Origin: Heliophilum fasciatum
GTDB lineage: Bacteria > Bacillota > Desulfitobacteriia > Heliobacteriales > Heliobacteriaceae
NCBI RefSeq assembly: GCF_004341395.1
Contig: NZ_SLXT01000015.1
Coordinates: 1-64,000 of the forward strand
Direction of reading: 5' to 3'
Length of the DNA stretch: 64,000 nt
Part shown: positions 34,787 to 43,814 of the stretch, in pieces
Layout: each line of letters opens with the position of its first letter
How positions within the stretch are numbered: position 1 is the stretch's first letter
Notes under the pieces: generated by a model
Seen by the model: the letters and a program-made list of their open reading frames with translations, nothing else
Told to the model about the DNA's origin: nothing
The model's database searches: none
Made by a program: the position numbers and the translations under genes

Positions 34787-35408
34787 CTTTAGCGTAGAGG
34801 GCATCGTGGCACGAGTTCCGGCGATTTTAATTGGGCTGGCGCTCCACGAATATGCCCACGGCAAGGCAGCGTCGCTCTTAGGCGACCCTACCCCGGCGCG
34901 GGAAGGACGGTTGACCATTAACCCACTGAAGCATCTTGACCCGATTGGTACGCTGATGCTCTTGATTGCACCGATCGGCTGGGCCAAGCCGGTCAATGTC
35001 AATCCTTATCTGATGCGCGGATCGATCAAAACATCGATGATGTTGGTGGCCGCTGCCGGGCCGGCTATGAATGTGTTGCTCGCCTTGGCCAGTGCGGTAT
35101 TGTTTTACGGTCTGGTAGGAGGGCCGGAACTGGAGTTGATCTTGCAGTATATGCTGATCATCAACCTCTCCCTGGCTGTCTTTAACTTGCTGCCGATTCC
35201 GCCGCTCGATGGCTCAAAGGTATTGGCCGGGTTACTGCCCGATCGCTATGGGCAATTCCTGGGGCCTCTCGAGCAGTACGGGTCGCTGATTCTGTTGTTG
35301 GCGATTATGACGGGTGTCGCCGAGTGGGTGATTGGACCGGCCATGAAGCTGCTTTTGTATGGTTTTGTCGCGCCGGTCGGGCGAGCGATTGGAACACTGA
35401 TTTTTTAA
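34779..35408 (+). CDS. Site-2 protease family (M50) membrane metalloprotease
   Basis: The 209-residue protein has the zinc motif HEYAHG near residue 23 in the first hydrophobic segment and the third ligand in NLLPIPPLDGSK near 140. There are about five membrane segments. These short M50 proteases of the YwhC/Rip type cleave membrane substrates within the bilayer; the target is unknown. The ATG lies inside the end of the preceding gene, after AGGAGG. The trpS start follows by 24 bases. Confidence 0.88.
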   Translation: MFDFSVEGIVARVPAILIGLALHEYAHGKAASLLGDPTPAREGRLTINPLKHLDPIGTLMLLIAPIGWAKPVNVNPYLMRGSIKTSMMLVAAAGPAMNVLLALASAVLFYGLVGGPELELILQYMLIINLSLAVFNLLPIPPLDGSKVLAGLLPDRYGQFLGPLEQYGSLILLLAIMTGVAEWVIGPAMKLLLYGFVAPVGRAIGTLIF

Positions 35409-35432
35409 ATAATGTGAGAGGGGTTTTTATAC

Positions 35433-36449
35433 GTGGGTGCAATGGTGCCAAAGGGTAAGATTTTCAGCGGCATGCGGCCAACAGGGCGACTGCATATCGG
35501 TCATTTAAGTGTGCTGCAAAACTGGATTCGCTTGCAGCAGGATTACGACTGTGTTTTTTCCATTGTCGATTGGCATGCCTTAACCACATCCTTTGAAGAT
35601 GTACAGGCCATGCAGACGAATATCCGTGAGATTGCCCTGGATTGGCTTTCCGCCGGCCTGGACCCGGAAATCAGCCCGATCAGCGTCCAATCGCAAGTCA
35701 AAGAGCATGCGGAACTGCACTTGCTGTTTTCGATGATGACGCCGGTCAGCTGGTTGGAACGCTGTCCGACCTATAAGGATCAGTTGCAGCAATTTGGCCT
35801 CAAGGGCAAAGAGATCAATATGTACGGCTTCTTGGGCTATCCCATGTTGATGACGGCCGACATTTTGCTGTACCTGGCGGATCATGTGCCGGTAGGTCAA
35901 GATCAACTGCCGCATATTGAGATCTCCCGGGAAGTGGCACGGCGCTTTAACTTCCTCTACCAAGTGGAGCTTTTCCCGGAACCACAGGCGATCTTGTCAG
36001 AAGTGCCCTTGCTGCCGGGCATCGACGGTCTGAAGATGAGCAAGTCCTACGGCAATGACATTGCCCTGTCGGCATCGGCAGCGGAATTGAAGGAAAAAGT
36101 GCGCCTTATGGTCACCGATCCGGCGCGGGTACGCAAAACCGATCCGGGAAATCCCGAGGTTTGCATCGTCCACACCTATCACAAGATCTACAGTACGGCG
36201 GAAGAAGTGGCCGAGATTGAAGAAGGTTGCCGCAACGCCACGATCGGTTGCGTCGCTTGCAAACAAGCGTTGGCAGCCAAGTTGGAAAACATGCTTGGGC
36301 CGATCCGGGAGCGCCGGGAAGCACTTTTGGCTCATCCCGGGCGCATCGATGAAATCTTAGCGGAAGGTTCGCGCCAGGCACGGCAAAAGGCAGCCGTGAC
36401 GATGAATTTGACCCGTGAAGCCATGGGTGTACGTGGTGTCTTGGATTAG
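35433..36449 (+). CDS. trpS: Tryptophan-tRNA ligase
   Basis: The 338-residue class I synthetase has the HIGH motif at residues 21-24 (RLHIGHLS) and KMSKSYGN near 201. It charges tRNA-Trp. The GTG at 35433 follows GAGAGGGG by about 11 bases; an ATG at 35442 is the alternative. There is no T-box leader: only 24 bases separate it from the M50 protease gene, so it is expressed within this run of genes and not by uncharged tRNA sensing. Confidence 0.94.
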   Translation: MGAMVPKGKIFSGMRPTGRLHIGHLSVLQNWIRLQQDYDCVFSIVDWHALTTSFEDVQAMQTNIREIALDWLSAGLDPEISPISVQSQVKEHAELHLLFSMMTPVSWLERCPTYKDQLQQFGLKGKEINMYGFLGYPMLMTADILLYLADHVPVGQDQLPHIEISREVARRFNFLYQVELFPEPQAILSEVPLLPGIDGLKMSKSYGNDIALSASAAELKEKVRLMVTDPARVRKTDPGNPEVCIVHTYHKIYSTAEEVAEIEEGCRNATIGCVACKQALAAKLENMLGPIRERREALLAHPGRIDEILAEGSRQARQKAAVTMNLTREAMGVRGVLD

Positions 36450-36452
36450 GGG

Positions 36453-37190
36453 ATGGCATACCAGGTCAATTTGCCGGTTTTTGAAGGACCTTTTGATCTG
36501 CTCTACCACTTGATTGAAAAGCATGAAGTGGATATTTACGATATTCCGATTGCGCAGATCGCCGAGGAGTATCTGGCCTACTTGCGCCAGATGGACGAAC
36601 TGGATCTGGAAGTAGCCAGTTCGTTTGTGGTGATGGCGGCGCAACTGTTGTCGATCAAAGCGAGGATGCTTTTGCCGGCGCCAACCATGGAAGGTGATAG
36701 CGGCGGTGAACCGGAACCGGTCGATCCGCGGGCAGAGTTGGTGGAGCGTTTGCTGGAATACCGCAAGTTCAAGGCCGTCGCCGAGGTGCTCAAGGCGCAG
36801 GAAGGCATCGCGGCGCAAGTCTATCCGCGCGTCGTCGATCCAGCATCGCTGGCCCATTTATTTCGGGAAGTTAACCCCTTGGAAGGCGTGATGATGGGCG
36901 ATCTGCTGGCGGCGCTGCAAAAAGCACTGCGCCGCCAGCGCCGTGACGAGATGGTCGCTGATGTGCCGCGGGAAGAAGTGTCGGTGCAGCAGCGCATGAA
37001 TGAGGTCTTGGCGAATCTGCAACAAACACCGGCTGAACCGGCTCCGTTGGAACGTTTTTTCACGGGCAATCACTATCGTGATGAGTTGATCGTCACTTTT
37101 TTAGCGCTCTTGGAGTTGGTGCGTTTGCGCCGCATCCGTCTTTTGCAGCGGGAAACACTGGGAGCGATTTACGTATTGCTCAGGGAGTGA
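36453..37190 (+). CDS. scpA: Segregation and condensation protein A
   Basis: ScpA is the kleisin that bridges SMC heads and works with ScpB in chromosome segregation. The 245 residues have the N-terminal FEGPFDLLYHLIEKHEVDI motif, a variable middle, and a C-terminal winged helix (VTFLALLELVRLRRI). It is adjacent to scpB, as in most Firmicutes, with 4 bases between them. The start is 3 bases after the trpS stop. Confidence 0.94.
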   Translation: MAYQVNLPVFEGPFDLLYHLIEKHEVDIYDIPIAQIAEEYLAYLRQMDELDLEVASSFVVMAAQLLSIKARMLLPAPTMEGDSGGEPEPVDPRAELVERLLEYRKFKAVAEVLKAQEGIAAQVYPRVVDPASLAHLFREVNPLEGVMMGDLLAALQKALRRQRRDEMVADVPREEVSVQQRMNEVLANLQQTPAEPAPLERFFTGNHYRDELIVTFLALLELVRLRRIRLLQRETLGAIYVLLRE

Positions 37191-37194
37191 GGTT

Positions 37195-37761
37195 ATGTTT
37201 GCCCAGGAGATGAAAGGCGCCGTGGAAGCGCTTTTGTTTGTGTCGGGGGAGCCGCTGCCGCTGGAGACGCTGGCTAAGATCACCGGGATCGAAGCCGGTG
37301 AACTGGCTGAGTTGCTGGCAGGGATGGCTGAGGAATATGCCGGACAAAAGCGCGGGTGGCGGCTGGAAGAAGTGGCCGGCGGGTATCGCCTGGTAACCTG
37401 CCCGGAGTACGCGCCCTATATTGAGCAGTTATTGCAGCATCCCAAGGCGGGCTTGTCCCATGCTGCCTTGGAAACGCTGGCGATCATTGCCTATCGCCAG
37501 CCGGTGACGCGCTTGGAAATTGAGCAGATTCGCGGTGTGAAAGCCGATCACTCCCTGGCGAATTTGTTGGGCAAGAACTTGATCTGTGAGGTCGGGCGCA
37601 AGGAAACGCTGGGTCGGCCGATCTTATACGGTACGACGGAAGAGTTTTTGCGCCATTTTGGCTTGCGCCAGACTGAAGAATTACCGAAACTTGATGAAGT
37701 TTTTGTGCAAGAAGAGATACCTTTATTTGCGGAGCAACCGGTAGGGGATGAGAAGGAGTGA
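37195..37761 (+). CDS. scpB: Segregation and condensation protein B
   Basis: ScpB dimers bind the ScpA kleisin. The 188 residues contain two winged-helix domains, with ALLFVSGEPLPLETLAKI near the start and ALETLAIIAYRQPVTRLEIEQIRG near 100, which is the most conserved part of the family. It directly follows scpA, so the pair is co-translated. The C-terminal acidic tail is short and variable, as usual. Confidence 0.93.
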   Translation: MFAQEMKGAVEALLFVSGEPLPLETLAKITGIEAGELAELLAGMAEEYAGQKRGWRLEEVAGGYRLVTCPEYAPYIEQLLQHPKAGLSHAALETLAIIAYRQPVTRLEIEQIRGVKADHSLANLLGKNLICEVGRKETLGRPILYGTTEEFLRHFGLRQTEELPKLDEVFVQEEIPLFAEQPVGDEKE

Positions 37762-37767
37762 TCGGTC

Positions 37768-38628
37768 ATGGTGCCAGTTCGCCAGACATTGACGTTACCA
37801 CATATGAAGTTATCTTATCTGGAGTGGCGGCCGTCCGATGGGGTTGAACGTCCGCCCCTTTTGCTGTTACATGGGTTAGGCGATCACGCGCTGGTCTGGT
37901 CGGATTTGGCTGAGCGATGGGCCGATCGTTTTCATGTGATTGCGCCGGACATGCATGGGCATGGTGAGAGCAGCAAGCTGGACCGTGGCTATACCTTTCC
38001 GGAAGTCATTGGCGACTTGGAAGCTTTGCTGGATCATCTGGGTTGGGCGAAAGCGCACATTCTTGGTCATTCCTGGGCAGGCAAGCTGGCACCGATCTGG
38101 GCGCGGATGCATCCAGGGCGCTTTGCCAGCATGATCTTGGTCGACCCGATCTTTATTGTAAAAATGCCGGCCGTGATGAAGGTGATCTTTCCCATTCTTT
38201 ATCGTGTGCTGGACAGCATGAAAGGGATGGGGCCGTTTGCTACGTATGAGGAAGCGGAAGCATTAGCCCGCACGCTTCGGCAGTATCAAGGCTGGAGCCC
38301 TTTGCAAGAGCAGGTCTTTCGCCAGGGCATGGAGCAAAAACCGGATGGTCGCTGGGGCAGTAAGTTCGTGGTGGCAGCGCGCAATCAGATCTTCGAAGAT
38401 GTGATGAAAGTGCCGGGACTGACGGTGCCCCTGACGATGCCGACGCTTTTTGTGCGTCCGGAGCAAGGCGTGAATCGCATGACTTGGCAAATGAAGCCGT
38501 ACCACCAGTTCTTGAAAAATTTGACGGTAGCCATGGTGCCAGGTAATCACTGGCCCTACCTGGTGGAGCATGCGGCTTTTTATCAAGCCGTCGATGCTTT
38601 TTTAATGAAACAAGTAAAGCAGGCGTAA
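37768..38628 (+). CDS. Alpha/beta hydrolase
   Basis: The 286 residues show a typical alpha/beta hydrolase: oxyanion loop LLLHGLGDHALVW near residue 33, PDMHGHGES near 60, nucleophile elbow GHSWAG near 95, and a late His in VPGNHWPYL near 257. There is no signal peptide. The catalytic acid is probably around 220-230. The substrate is unknown; position between scpB and folD in a run of housekeeping genes gives no hint. Confidence 0.8.
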   Translation: MVPVRQTLTLPHMKLSYLEWRPSDGVERPPLLLLHGLGDHALVWSDLAERWADRFHVIAPDMHGHGESSKLDRGYTFPEVIGDLEALLDHLGWAKAHILGHSWAGKLAPIWARMHPGRFASMILVDPIFIVKMPAVMKVIFPILYRVLDSMKGMGPFATYEEAEALARTLRQYQGWSPLQEQVFRQGMEQKPDGRWGSKFVVAARNQIFEDVMKVPGLTVPLTMPTLFVRPEQGVNRMTWQMKPYHQFLKNLTVAMVPGNHWPYLVEHAAFYQAVDAFLMKQVKQA

Positions 38629-38652
38629 TCACAGAAAAAGGCGGTATGAACG

Positions 38653-39504
38653 ATGGGCGCAGTTTTGATTGATGGTAAGCAGGTAGCAGCTTCGTTGCGG
38701 GAGGCGTTGATCCGTGAAGTCGCTGAGGTAACGGCGCAGGGAATTGTGCCGAAATTGGCTGTTGTTTTGGTCGGTGATGATCCGGCATCGGTGGTGTATG
38801 CACGGAGTAAGGAGAAGGCGGCAGCCAAAGTAGGGATCGCTTATGAATTGCATCACTTACCGGGAACAACTGCGGAAGCGGATGTGCTGGCCCTGGTAGC
38901 TCAGCTTAATCAGGATAAGACGGTTCACGGCATCTTAGTGGAATTACCGCTGCCGAAAGGTATGGATAAACAGCGGGTGATGGCGGCCGTTGATCCCCTG
39001 AAAGATGTCGATGGAATGCATCCGGCCAATCGCGGTGCGCTGCTTAGCGATGCACCGGCCCTGGTGGCAGCGACGCCGCTGAGCTGCATTGCTTTGCTCG
39101 ATCATGCCGGTGTGGATCTGAACGGTAAGCGCGTTGTGTTAGTTGGCCGGGGAGAAACGGTAGGCAAACCGTTGTTTTTCCTCTTATTGAAGCGCAACGC
39201 CACAGTGACGGTCTGTCATACGCGGACGCGTGATATGGCCGCCGAAGTGCGCCGTGGTGAGATTGTCATTGCTGCTGCCGGCAAAGCGGGCTTGATCACC
39301 AAGGACATGGTGGCACCGGGAGCCATCGTAATCGACGCAGGGATTAACGAAACGCCGGAAGGCGGTATTACCGGTGACGTTGCGCCAGATGTAGCGGAAG
39401 CGGCTGGCATGCTTTCACCGGTGCCCGGTGGTGTTGGTTCCTGCACAACGGTGTTGTTATTTCACAATGTGTTGCGCGGCCTGAAAATGCAGCATGGGTT
39501 GTAA
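38653..39504 (+). CDS. folD: Methylenetetrahydrofolate dehydrogenase / methenyl-THF cyclohydrolase
   Basis: FolD interconverts 5,10-methylene-, methenyl- and 10-formyl-tetrahydrofolate using NADP. The 283 residues include YARSKEKAAAKVGI with the catalytic Lys near residue 58, the PLPKGMDKQRVM stretch, the NADP loop GRGETVGKPL near 165 and PVPGGVGSCTT near the end. In most FolD the loop is GRSxIVGxP; the RGETVG version here is a minor variant. It sits beside a cyclodeaminase-type gene, pointing to one-carbon metabolism. Confidence 0.93.
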   Translation: MGAVLIDGKQVAASLREALIREVAEVTAQGIVPKLAVVLVGDDPASVVYARSKEKAAAKVGIAYELHHLPGTTAEADVLALVAQLNQDKTVHGILVELPLPKGMDKQRVMAAVDPLKDVDGMHPANRGALLSDAPALVAATPLSCIALLDHAGVDLNGKRVVLVGRGETVGKPLFFLLLKRNATVTVCHTRTRDMAAEVRRGEIVIAAAGKAGLITKDMVAPGAIVIDAGINETPEGGITGDVAPDVAEAAGMLSPVPGGVGSCTTVLLFHNVLRGLKMQHGL

Positions 39505-39563
39505 GCACGAACCCAATTCATTGAGCGAATCGAATGCGAAGGAAACGGTAGGGAGGCTGTTGG

Positions 39564-40193
39564 ATGAGTACTCTTTTTGATTTGTCCTTACGTGATGTGC
39601 TGGCGGTGGCATCTTCGGCGGAACCAACGCCGGGCGGTGGATCGGTGGCGGCGCTTGCCGGGATGTTTGCGACATCGATGGTCTCCATGGTCGCGAATTT
39701 AACGATCGGCAAGGATAAGTACAAAGATGTAGAAGCCCAAATCGAAGCATTGCGAGCACAGGCGCTGGCCGTCAGTGCTGATTTGGAACGGCTGGTGCAG
39801 GAAGATATGCATGCCTTTGCCGGTTATATGGCAGCCATTCGTATGCCCAAATGCACCGATGCGGAGCGTTGTCATCGGCAAGCGGCCATGAAGGCAGCAG
39901 CAGTGAACGCAACGGAAGTACCGCTGGCGATTGCCGCTGCTTGTCTGGAAGGCTTACGTATCGCTGAGGCTCTGGCACCCATCGGCAGCAAACTGGCTAT
40001 CTCCGATGTCGGTGTAGGCGCTTACCTTGGTGAAGCAGCACTAAAAGCAGCGCTGCTAAGCGTCGAGATCAATTTACCCGCCATCGATGATGCTGCCTAT
40101 GTAGCGGGGATACGGGACAAGATGACGCAACTCGTCGCGGAAGCAGCCAAGCTGCAAGCATCGGCTGTATCGATAGTGCGTGAGCGGATGTAG
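39564..40193 (+). CDS. fchA: Cyclodeaminase/cyclohydrolase family protein
   Basis: The 209 residues match FchA/FTCD cyclodeaminase proteins: LRDVLAVASSAEPTPGGGSVAALAG at the start, then MVSMVANLTIG and, near residue 150, SDVGVGAYLGEAALKAA. They act on formimino- or methenyl-tetrahydrofolate. Together with folD it suggests formyl-folate handling in acetyl-CoA pathway or purine catabolism. Which reaction is carried out cannot be told from sequence. Confidence 0.85.
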   Translation: MSTLFDLSLRDVLAVASSAEPTPGGGSVAALAGMFATSMVSMVANLTIGKDKYKDVEAQIEALRAQALAVSADLERLVQEDMHAFAGYMAAIRMPKCTDAERCHRQAAMKAAAVNATEVPLAIAAACLEGLRIAEALAPIGSKLAISDVGVGAYLGEAALKAALLSVEINLPAIDDAAYVAGIRDKMTQLVAEAAKLQASAVSIVRERM

Positions 40194-40297
40194 CACAGGC
40201 GCTACTGATGTTTCTGGAAGGAAACGACTGCGATAAAGGTTAAAGTGACGGTTTTCCGGGAATACTATCCTTCTGAAGCGAGAGGGTGGCGGGAACC

Positions 40298-41149
40298 GTG
40301 AAAGAAGTGGGGATGTGGCTGCTGACTGCCGGAGGTTTGCTTCTGGCAGCAGTAGCTTTTTTTTTATGGATACCGATTCGGTTTCATCTGACCTACAATT
40401 CACAGGAAGGCGGGCGGCTGACCGGATCGATTGCCGGACGGATCATCTCGATCTGGGGTGCCCGTCCCGGGGAAGAAAGTGCCTTGCCGTGGAGCAAAGT
40501 GATGATGCGTATCCGCTCATGGCGGCCTGATCAAGAAAGTGGAAGGATGCGCATGAGTGGGCGGCGAATGTATCGGCTGGTTACACCGTGGCTGCGTAGT
40601 TTTTGGGGGTATCTGGGCGCCCATCGCCAAGCGATCCGGGTACAGCGGTTACACTGGAAGATACACATCGGCGGTCGTGATGCGATGGAGACAGCACTGG
40701 CGATCGGTGCGGCCTGGACCGTTGTACTCAATCTCTGGCGGGTGGCACGCTCGCGCTGTGATGCTCATCAAGGGGATGTAAATTTTCAGATCAAACCGGA
40801 TTTTGCGGGCCTGCGCTGGCAGATGGAAGTGGATTGTATAGCAACCTTCCGCATCGGCTATATTATCCATGCTGGATTATGGCATGTGTCTCATCGTCGA
40901 GGCATGGAACGAAAAGGGAGTGACGTTGCGAATGAATCATCCAATCGAAGGTCTGATGCGTACCGCAATGGAGAGTATCAAAGAGATGGTCGACGTGAAT
41001 ACCGTCGTGGGGGACGCGGTCCACGCACCCGACGGGAGTTTGATTATTCCCGTTTCCCGCGTGGCCTGCGGGTTCGGCGTCGGGGGAACGGAATTCGAGC
41101 CGGAGAACCAGACAACCGCCGAAATCGGTCTGGGCTTTGGCGGCGGTAG
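40298..41149 (+). CDS. ytfI: DUF2953 (YtfI-like) membrane-anchored protein with long overlapping tail
   Basis: The protein begins with one membrane segment (about residues 5-25), followed by FHLTYNSQEGG and a DUF2953-type body ending with MEVDCIATFRIGYIIHAG near residue 195. In spore formers this protein is encoded just before ytfJ, and the pair is sporulation-related. The reading frame continues 218 bases into ytfJ in another frame, adding an Arg/Gly-rich tail that looks like translated antiphase ytfJ sequence. The GTG at 40298 is chosen by spacing from GAGAGGG. A deletion near the ytfJ start or a real overlapping tail are both possible. Confidence 0.65.
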   Translation: MKEVGMWLLTAGGLLLAAVAFFLWIPIRFHLTYNSQEGGRLTGSIAGRIISIWGARPGEESALPWSKVMMRIRSWRPDQESGRMRMSGRRMYRLVTPWLRSFWGYLGAHRQAIRVQRLHWKIHIGGRDAMETALAIGAAWTVVLNLWRVARSRCDAHQGDVNFQIKPDFAGLRWQMEVDCIATFRIGYIIHAGLWHVSHRRGMERKGSDVANESSNRRSDAYRNGEYQRDGRREYRRGGRGPRTRREFDYSRFPRGLRVRRRGNGIRAGEPDNRRNRSGLWRR

Positions 41150-41369
41150 CGGTGCCGGCGTTTCGGTGCAACCGGTCGGCTTTTTGGTTGTCAACCAAGG
41201 ACAGGTGCGCATGTTGCCGGTAGATGGCAGCGCTGTTGTGGATCGCCTGGTGGACTTGGCTCCGCAGATGATGGATCGCTTGCGTGATTTGGTCTTGCGC
41301 GATGATGAGCCAACGGTGACTGTCCATCACTGTGAGCATCACGAAGAACCGGCAGCGCCAACGTATTGA
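40932..41369 (+). CDS. ytfJ: GerW family sporulation protein YtfJ
   Basis: The 145-residue protein has the family core: MESIKEMVDVNTVVGDAV near the start, IPVSRVACGFGVGG, the Gly-rich GLGFGGGSGAG and VQPVGFLVV. YtfJ/GerW is a forespore protein required for normal germination with some nutrients. The ATG at 40932 (or a TTG at 40926) follows AAAGGGAG; the longer frame from 40869 lies within ytfI. A strong terminator follows. Confidence 0.9.
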   Translation: MNHPIEGLMRTAMESIKEMVDVNTVVGDAVHAPDGSLIIPVSRVACGFGVGGTEFEPENQTTAEIGLGFGGGSGAGVSVQPVGFLVVNQGQVRMLPVDGSAVVDRLVDLAPQMMDRLRDLVLRDDEPTVTVHHCEHHEEPAAPTY

Positions 41370-41377
41370 TCGTGGAA

Positions 41378-41422
41378 TAAAGGCCGTAACTTCCTGACTT
41401 CAAAAGGAAGTTACGGCCTTTA
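41378..41422 (+). terminator. Terminator after ytfJ
   Basis: AAAGGCCGTAACTTCC pairs perfectly with GGAAGTTACGGCCTTT. Confidence 0.85.
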
Positions 41423-41442
41423 TGGACAGTATGGCTATGTTT

Positions 41443-41547
41443 AAAAAGATAATTATAATGATATTTTTAACTCTATTATTATAGTGTTTAGATGGATTCT
41501 CCTAATAGTTTAATAATTTATTGACAAATAGAAAAAAGATAATTATA
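41443..41547. repeat. 15-bp direct repeat in the cheA upstream region
   Basis: AAAAAGATAATTATA occurs at 41443-41457 and again at 41533-41547, exactly 90 bp apart, the second copy overlapping the -10 element. The 41423-41671 gap is AT-rich and holds only these repeats, the promoter and the cheA ribosome site. Confidence 0.55.
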
Positions 41548-41549
41548 GT
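41521..41549 (+). promoter_or_regulatory. Promoter of the chemotaxis operon
   Basis: TTGACA at 41521 and TATAGT at 41544 are separated by 17 bp, matching sigma-A rather than the sigma-D motif often used for chemotaxis genes. The transcript leader would be about 115 bases. Confidence 0.75.
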
Positions 41550-41671
41550 TATCACATAGGAGGGATCTGTTCATCATAAAAAAAAATAGATCTAACAGTA
41601 AATGATTTTTTAGCTCCTGAAAATAGATTTTTATCGTGTTAAAAGAAAAAACGCTAAGGGGGGCGATGCGG

Positions 41672-43780
41672 ATGTCTAATCAAGAGTATACCGATACGAT
41701 GCTCGAAGTATACATTTTTGAAGCGTCACAACTGATTGAGCAGCTTGAAGTAGTGATCATGGAGAATGAGAAATCAAGTTGTTATACCTCCGAAGCAATC
41801 AATGAAATTTTCCGAATTATGCACACCATTAAAGGATCCTCTTCCATGATGTTTTTTACGAACATCTCTTCGGTTGCTCACAAGCTGGAAGATCTGTTTT
41901 TTTACTTACGTGAACAAAAACCGGAGCATGTGGACTGTTCGAGTCTTTCCGATCTCGTTTTCGAAGGTGTCGATTTTATTAAAGTCGAGATTGAAAAGAT
42001 CAAGGCCGGTGATCGACCCGATGGCGAAGTGGACTCTCTTCTCGATAAGATCAATGATTTTCTGGCACAGTTAAAACAGATCAATGAAAATTCAGTGCCA
42101 ACGGCTCCTAGTATGATAAACGCTACGGTGTCCGGTAACAGCAAAACAGAAACAGTAAGCAAAACAGAAACGGTAAGTACGCCAAGCCAACAGTTCTACA
42201 TACCGCCCGATCAAGCATCGCTGGCCGGACAACAGAAAGTATTTAAAGCAACAGTCTTTTTTGATGAAGGCTGTGAAATGGAAAATATCCGGGCCTATAC
42301 GATGATTCACCATCTGAAAGAATTGACCCATGATATCATTCATCTGCCGGCAGATATTATCAATGATGAACAAAGTATCCAAGTGATTCGTGAACAAGGA
42401 TTTACGATTTATACGCGGGTTAGCAAGACCTATGCGGAAATCCATGAGCATTTCATGCAAACGATCTTCCTGAAAGACTTGCAATTAATTGAGCTTCCCG
42501 ACAATGGTGATGTTTTCCCGGTTGAAACACCACAAACGGTACTGGTCGCTGAAAGCCCCGTGATCGTCCCAGCCCTTCCGGATAAAAAGGGCGAAAAAGA
42601 AGCGGTTGGACAAAGCATTATCAGCGTCAATGTGCAGAAACTGGATAAACTGATGGACTTAGTCGGTGAGATGGTCATTGCTGAGGCCATGGTATCGCAG
42701 AACCCCGACCTTGACGGATTAACACTCGTTAACTTTCACAAAGCAGCGCGACAACTTCATAAAATTACGACGGAAATACAAGATATCGTCATGTCGATTC
42801 GCATGGTCCCTCTTGCCAATACGTTTCAAAAAATGCACCGCATTGTTCGCGATATGTCCAAGAAATTGAATAAGGAAGTGGAACTGAAGATCAACGGTGA
42901 ACAGACCGAAGTCGATAAAAATATCATTGAGCACATATCGGACCCCTTGATGCATCTTGTGCGCAATGCTGTTGATCATGGGATTGAAAGTGCTGTAGAA
43001 CGGATTGACAAAGGCAAGCCAGCTAAAGGCACCGTGTTCTTGGAAGCGCAAAATGCCGGCAGTGATGTGCTGGTGACCATCAAAGATGACGGCAAAGGAC
43101 TAAACAAAGCGAAGATTCTGGAAAAAGCAAGGAAAAACAATCAACTGACCCGGCCTGAAGCGGAAATGACCGATAGAGATATTTACAACTTGATCCTGCT
43201 TCCCGGTTTATCGACGAAAGATCAAGTCACGGAATTTTCCGGACGCGGTGTCGGTATGGACGTAGTGACTAAAAATATCGAGACCGTCGGTGGCTCCGTA
43301 TCGGTGATGAGTGCCGAAGGGAGCGGCACCACGATAACCTTAAAGATTCCGCTGACCCTGGCGATCATCGACGGCATGAATGTACGGGTGGGCACAGCCC
43401 GTTACACCATTCCGACAACGGCGATCATGGAATCTTTTCGACCGAGCGTTGGGGAACTGATCACCGACCCCAATGGTAACGAAATGATCATGGTGCGGGG
43501 CCAGTGCTATCCTATCTTACGCTTACATGAACACTATCATGTGGAAAATGCCGAAACGGACATTACCCAAGGTATTTTAATTATGGTTAGCCAAGATGAA
43601 AAATACGTTTGTATTTTTGCCGATGAGCTCTTAGGGCAGCAGCAAGTTGTTGTAAAAGCACTCCCCAACTACATCAAGAAAACCAAAAAGATTGGAGGGT
43701 TAGCCGGCTGTACGTTGCTTGGTGACGGTAGCATCAGTTTGATTCTGGACATCGCGGGACTGCTACATAGGCGTACGTAA
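41672..43780 (+). CDS. cheA: Chemotaxis histidine kinase CheA
   Basis: The 702-residue protein has the usual P1-P5 order: phosphotransfer domain with HTIKGSS near residue 47, a P2-like CheY-binding domain around 195-285, dimerisation helices near 330-400, ATPase motifs (LVRNAVDHG near 430, DDGKGLN, GRGVGMDVV) and a CheW-like end. It phosphorylates CheY and CheB in response to receptors. The ATG at 41672 lies 8 bases after AAGGGGGG; the ATG at 41666 is too close. It begins a cheA-cheW-mcp-cheR-cheB-cheD run. Confidence 0.94.
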   Translation: MSNQEYTDTMLEVYIFEASQLIEQLEVVIMENEKSSCYTSEAINEIFRIMHTIKGSSSMMFFTNISSVAHKLEDLFFYLREQKPEHVDCSSLSDLVFEGVDFIKVEIEKIKAGDRPDGEVDSLLDKINDFLAQLKQINENSVPTAPSMINATVSGNSKTETVSKTETVSTPSQQFYIPPDQASLAGQQKVFKATVFFDEGCEMENIRAYTMIHHLKELTHDIIHLPADIINDEQSIQVIREQGFTIYTRVSKTYAEIHEHFMQTIFLKDLQLIELPDNGDVFPVETPQTVLVAESPVIVPALPDKKGEKEAVGQSIISVNVQKLDKLMDLVGEMVIAEAMVSQNPDLDGLTLVNFHKAARQLHKITTEIQDIVMSIRMVPLANTFQKMHRIVRDMSKKLNKEVELKINGEQTEVDKNIIEHISDPLMHLVRNAVDHGIESAVERIDKGKPAKGTVFLEAQNAGSDVLVTIKDDGKGLNKAKILEKARKNNQLTRPEAEMTDRDIYNLILLPGLSTKDQVTEFSGRGVGMDVVTKNIETVGGSVSVMSAEGSGTTITLKIPLTLAIIDGMNVRVGTARYTIPTTAIMESFRPSVGELITDPNGNEMIMVRGQCYPILRLHEHYHVENAETDITQGILIMVSQDEKYVCIFADELLGQQQVVVKALPNYIKKTKKIGGLAGCTLLGDGSISLILDIAGLLHRRT

Positions 43781-43814
43781 CTCACCGGAACGCCTCAAGA
43801 AAGGAGACCTGACC

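Noticed and set aside
35409-35432. T-box upstream of trpS
   Set aside because: Only 24 bases separate trpS from the previous gene, too short for a T-box.
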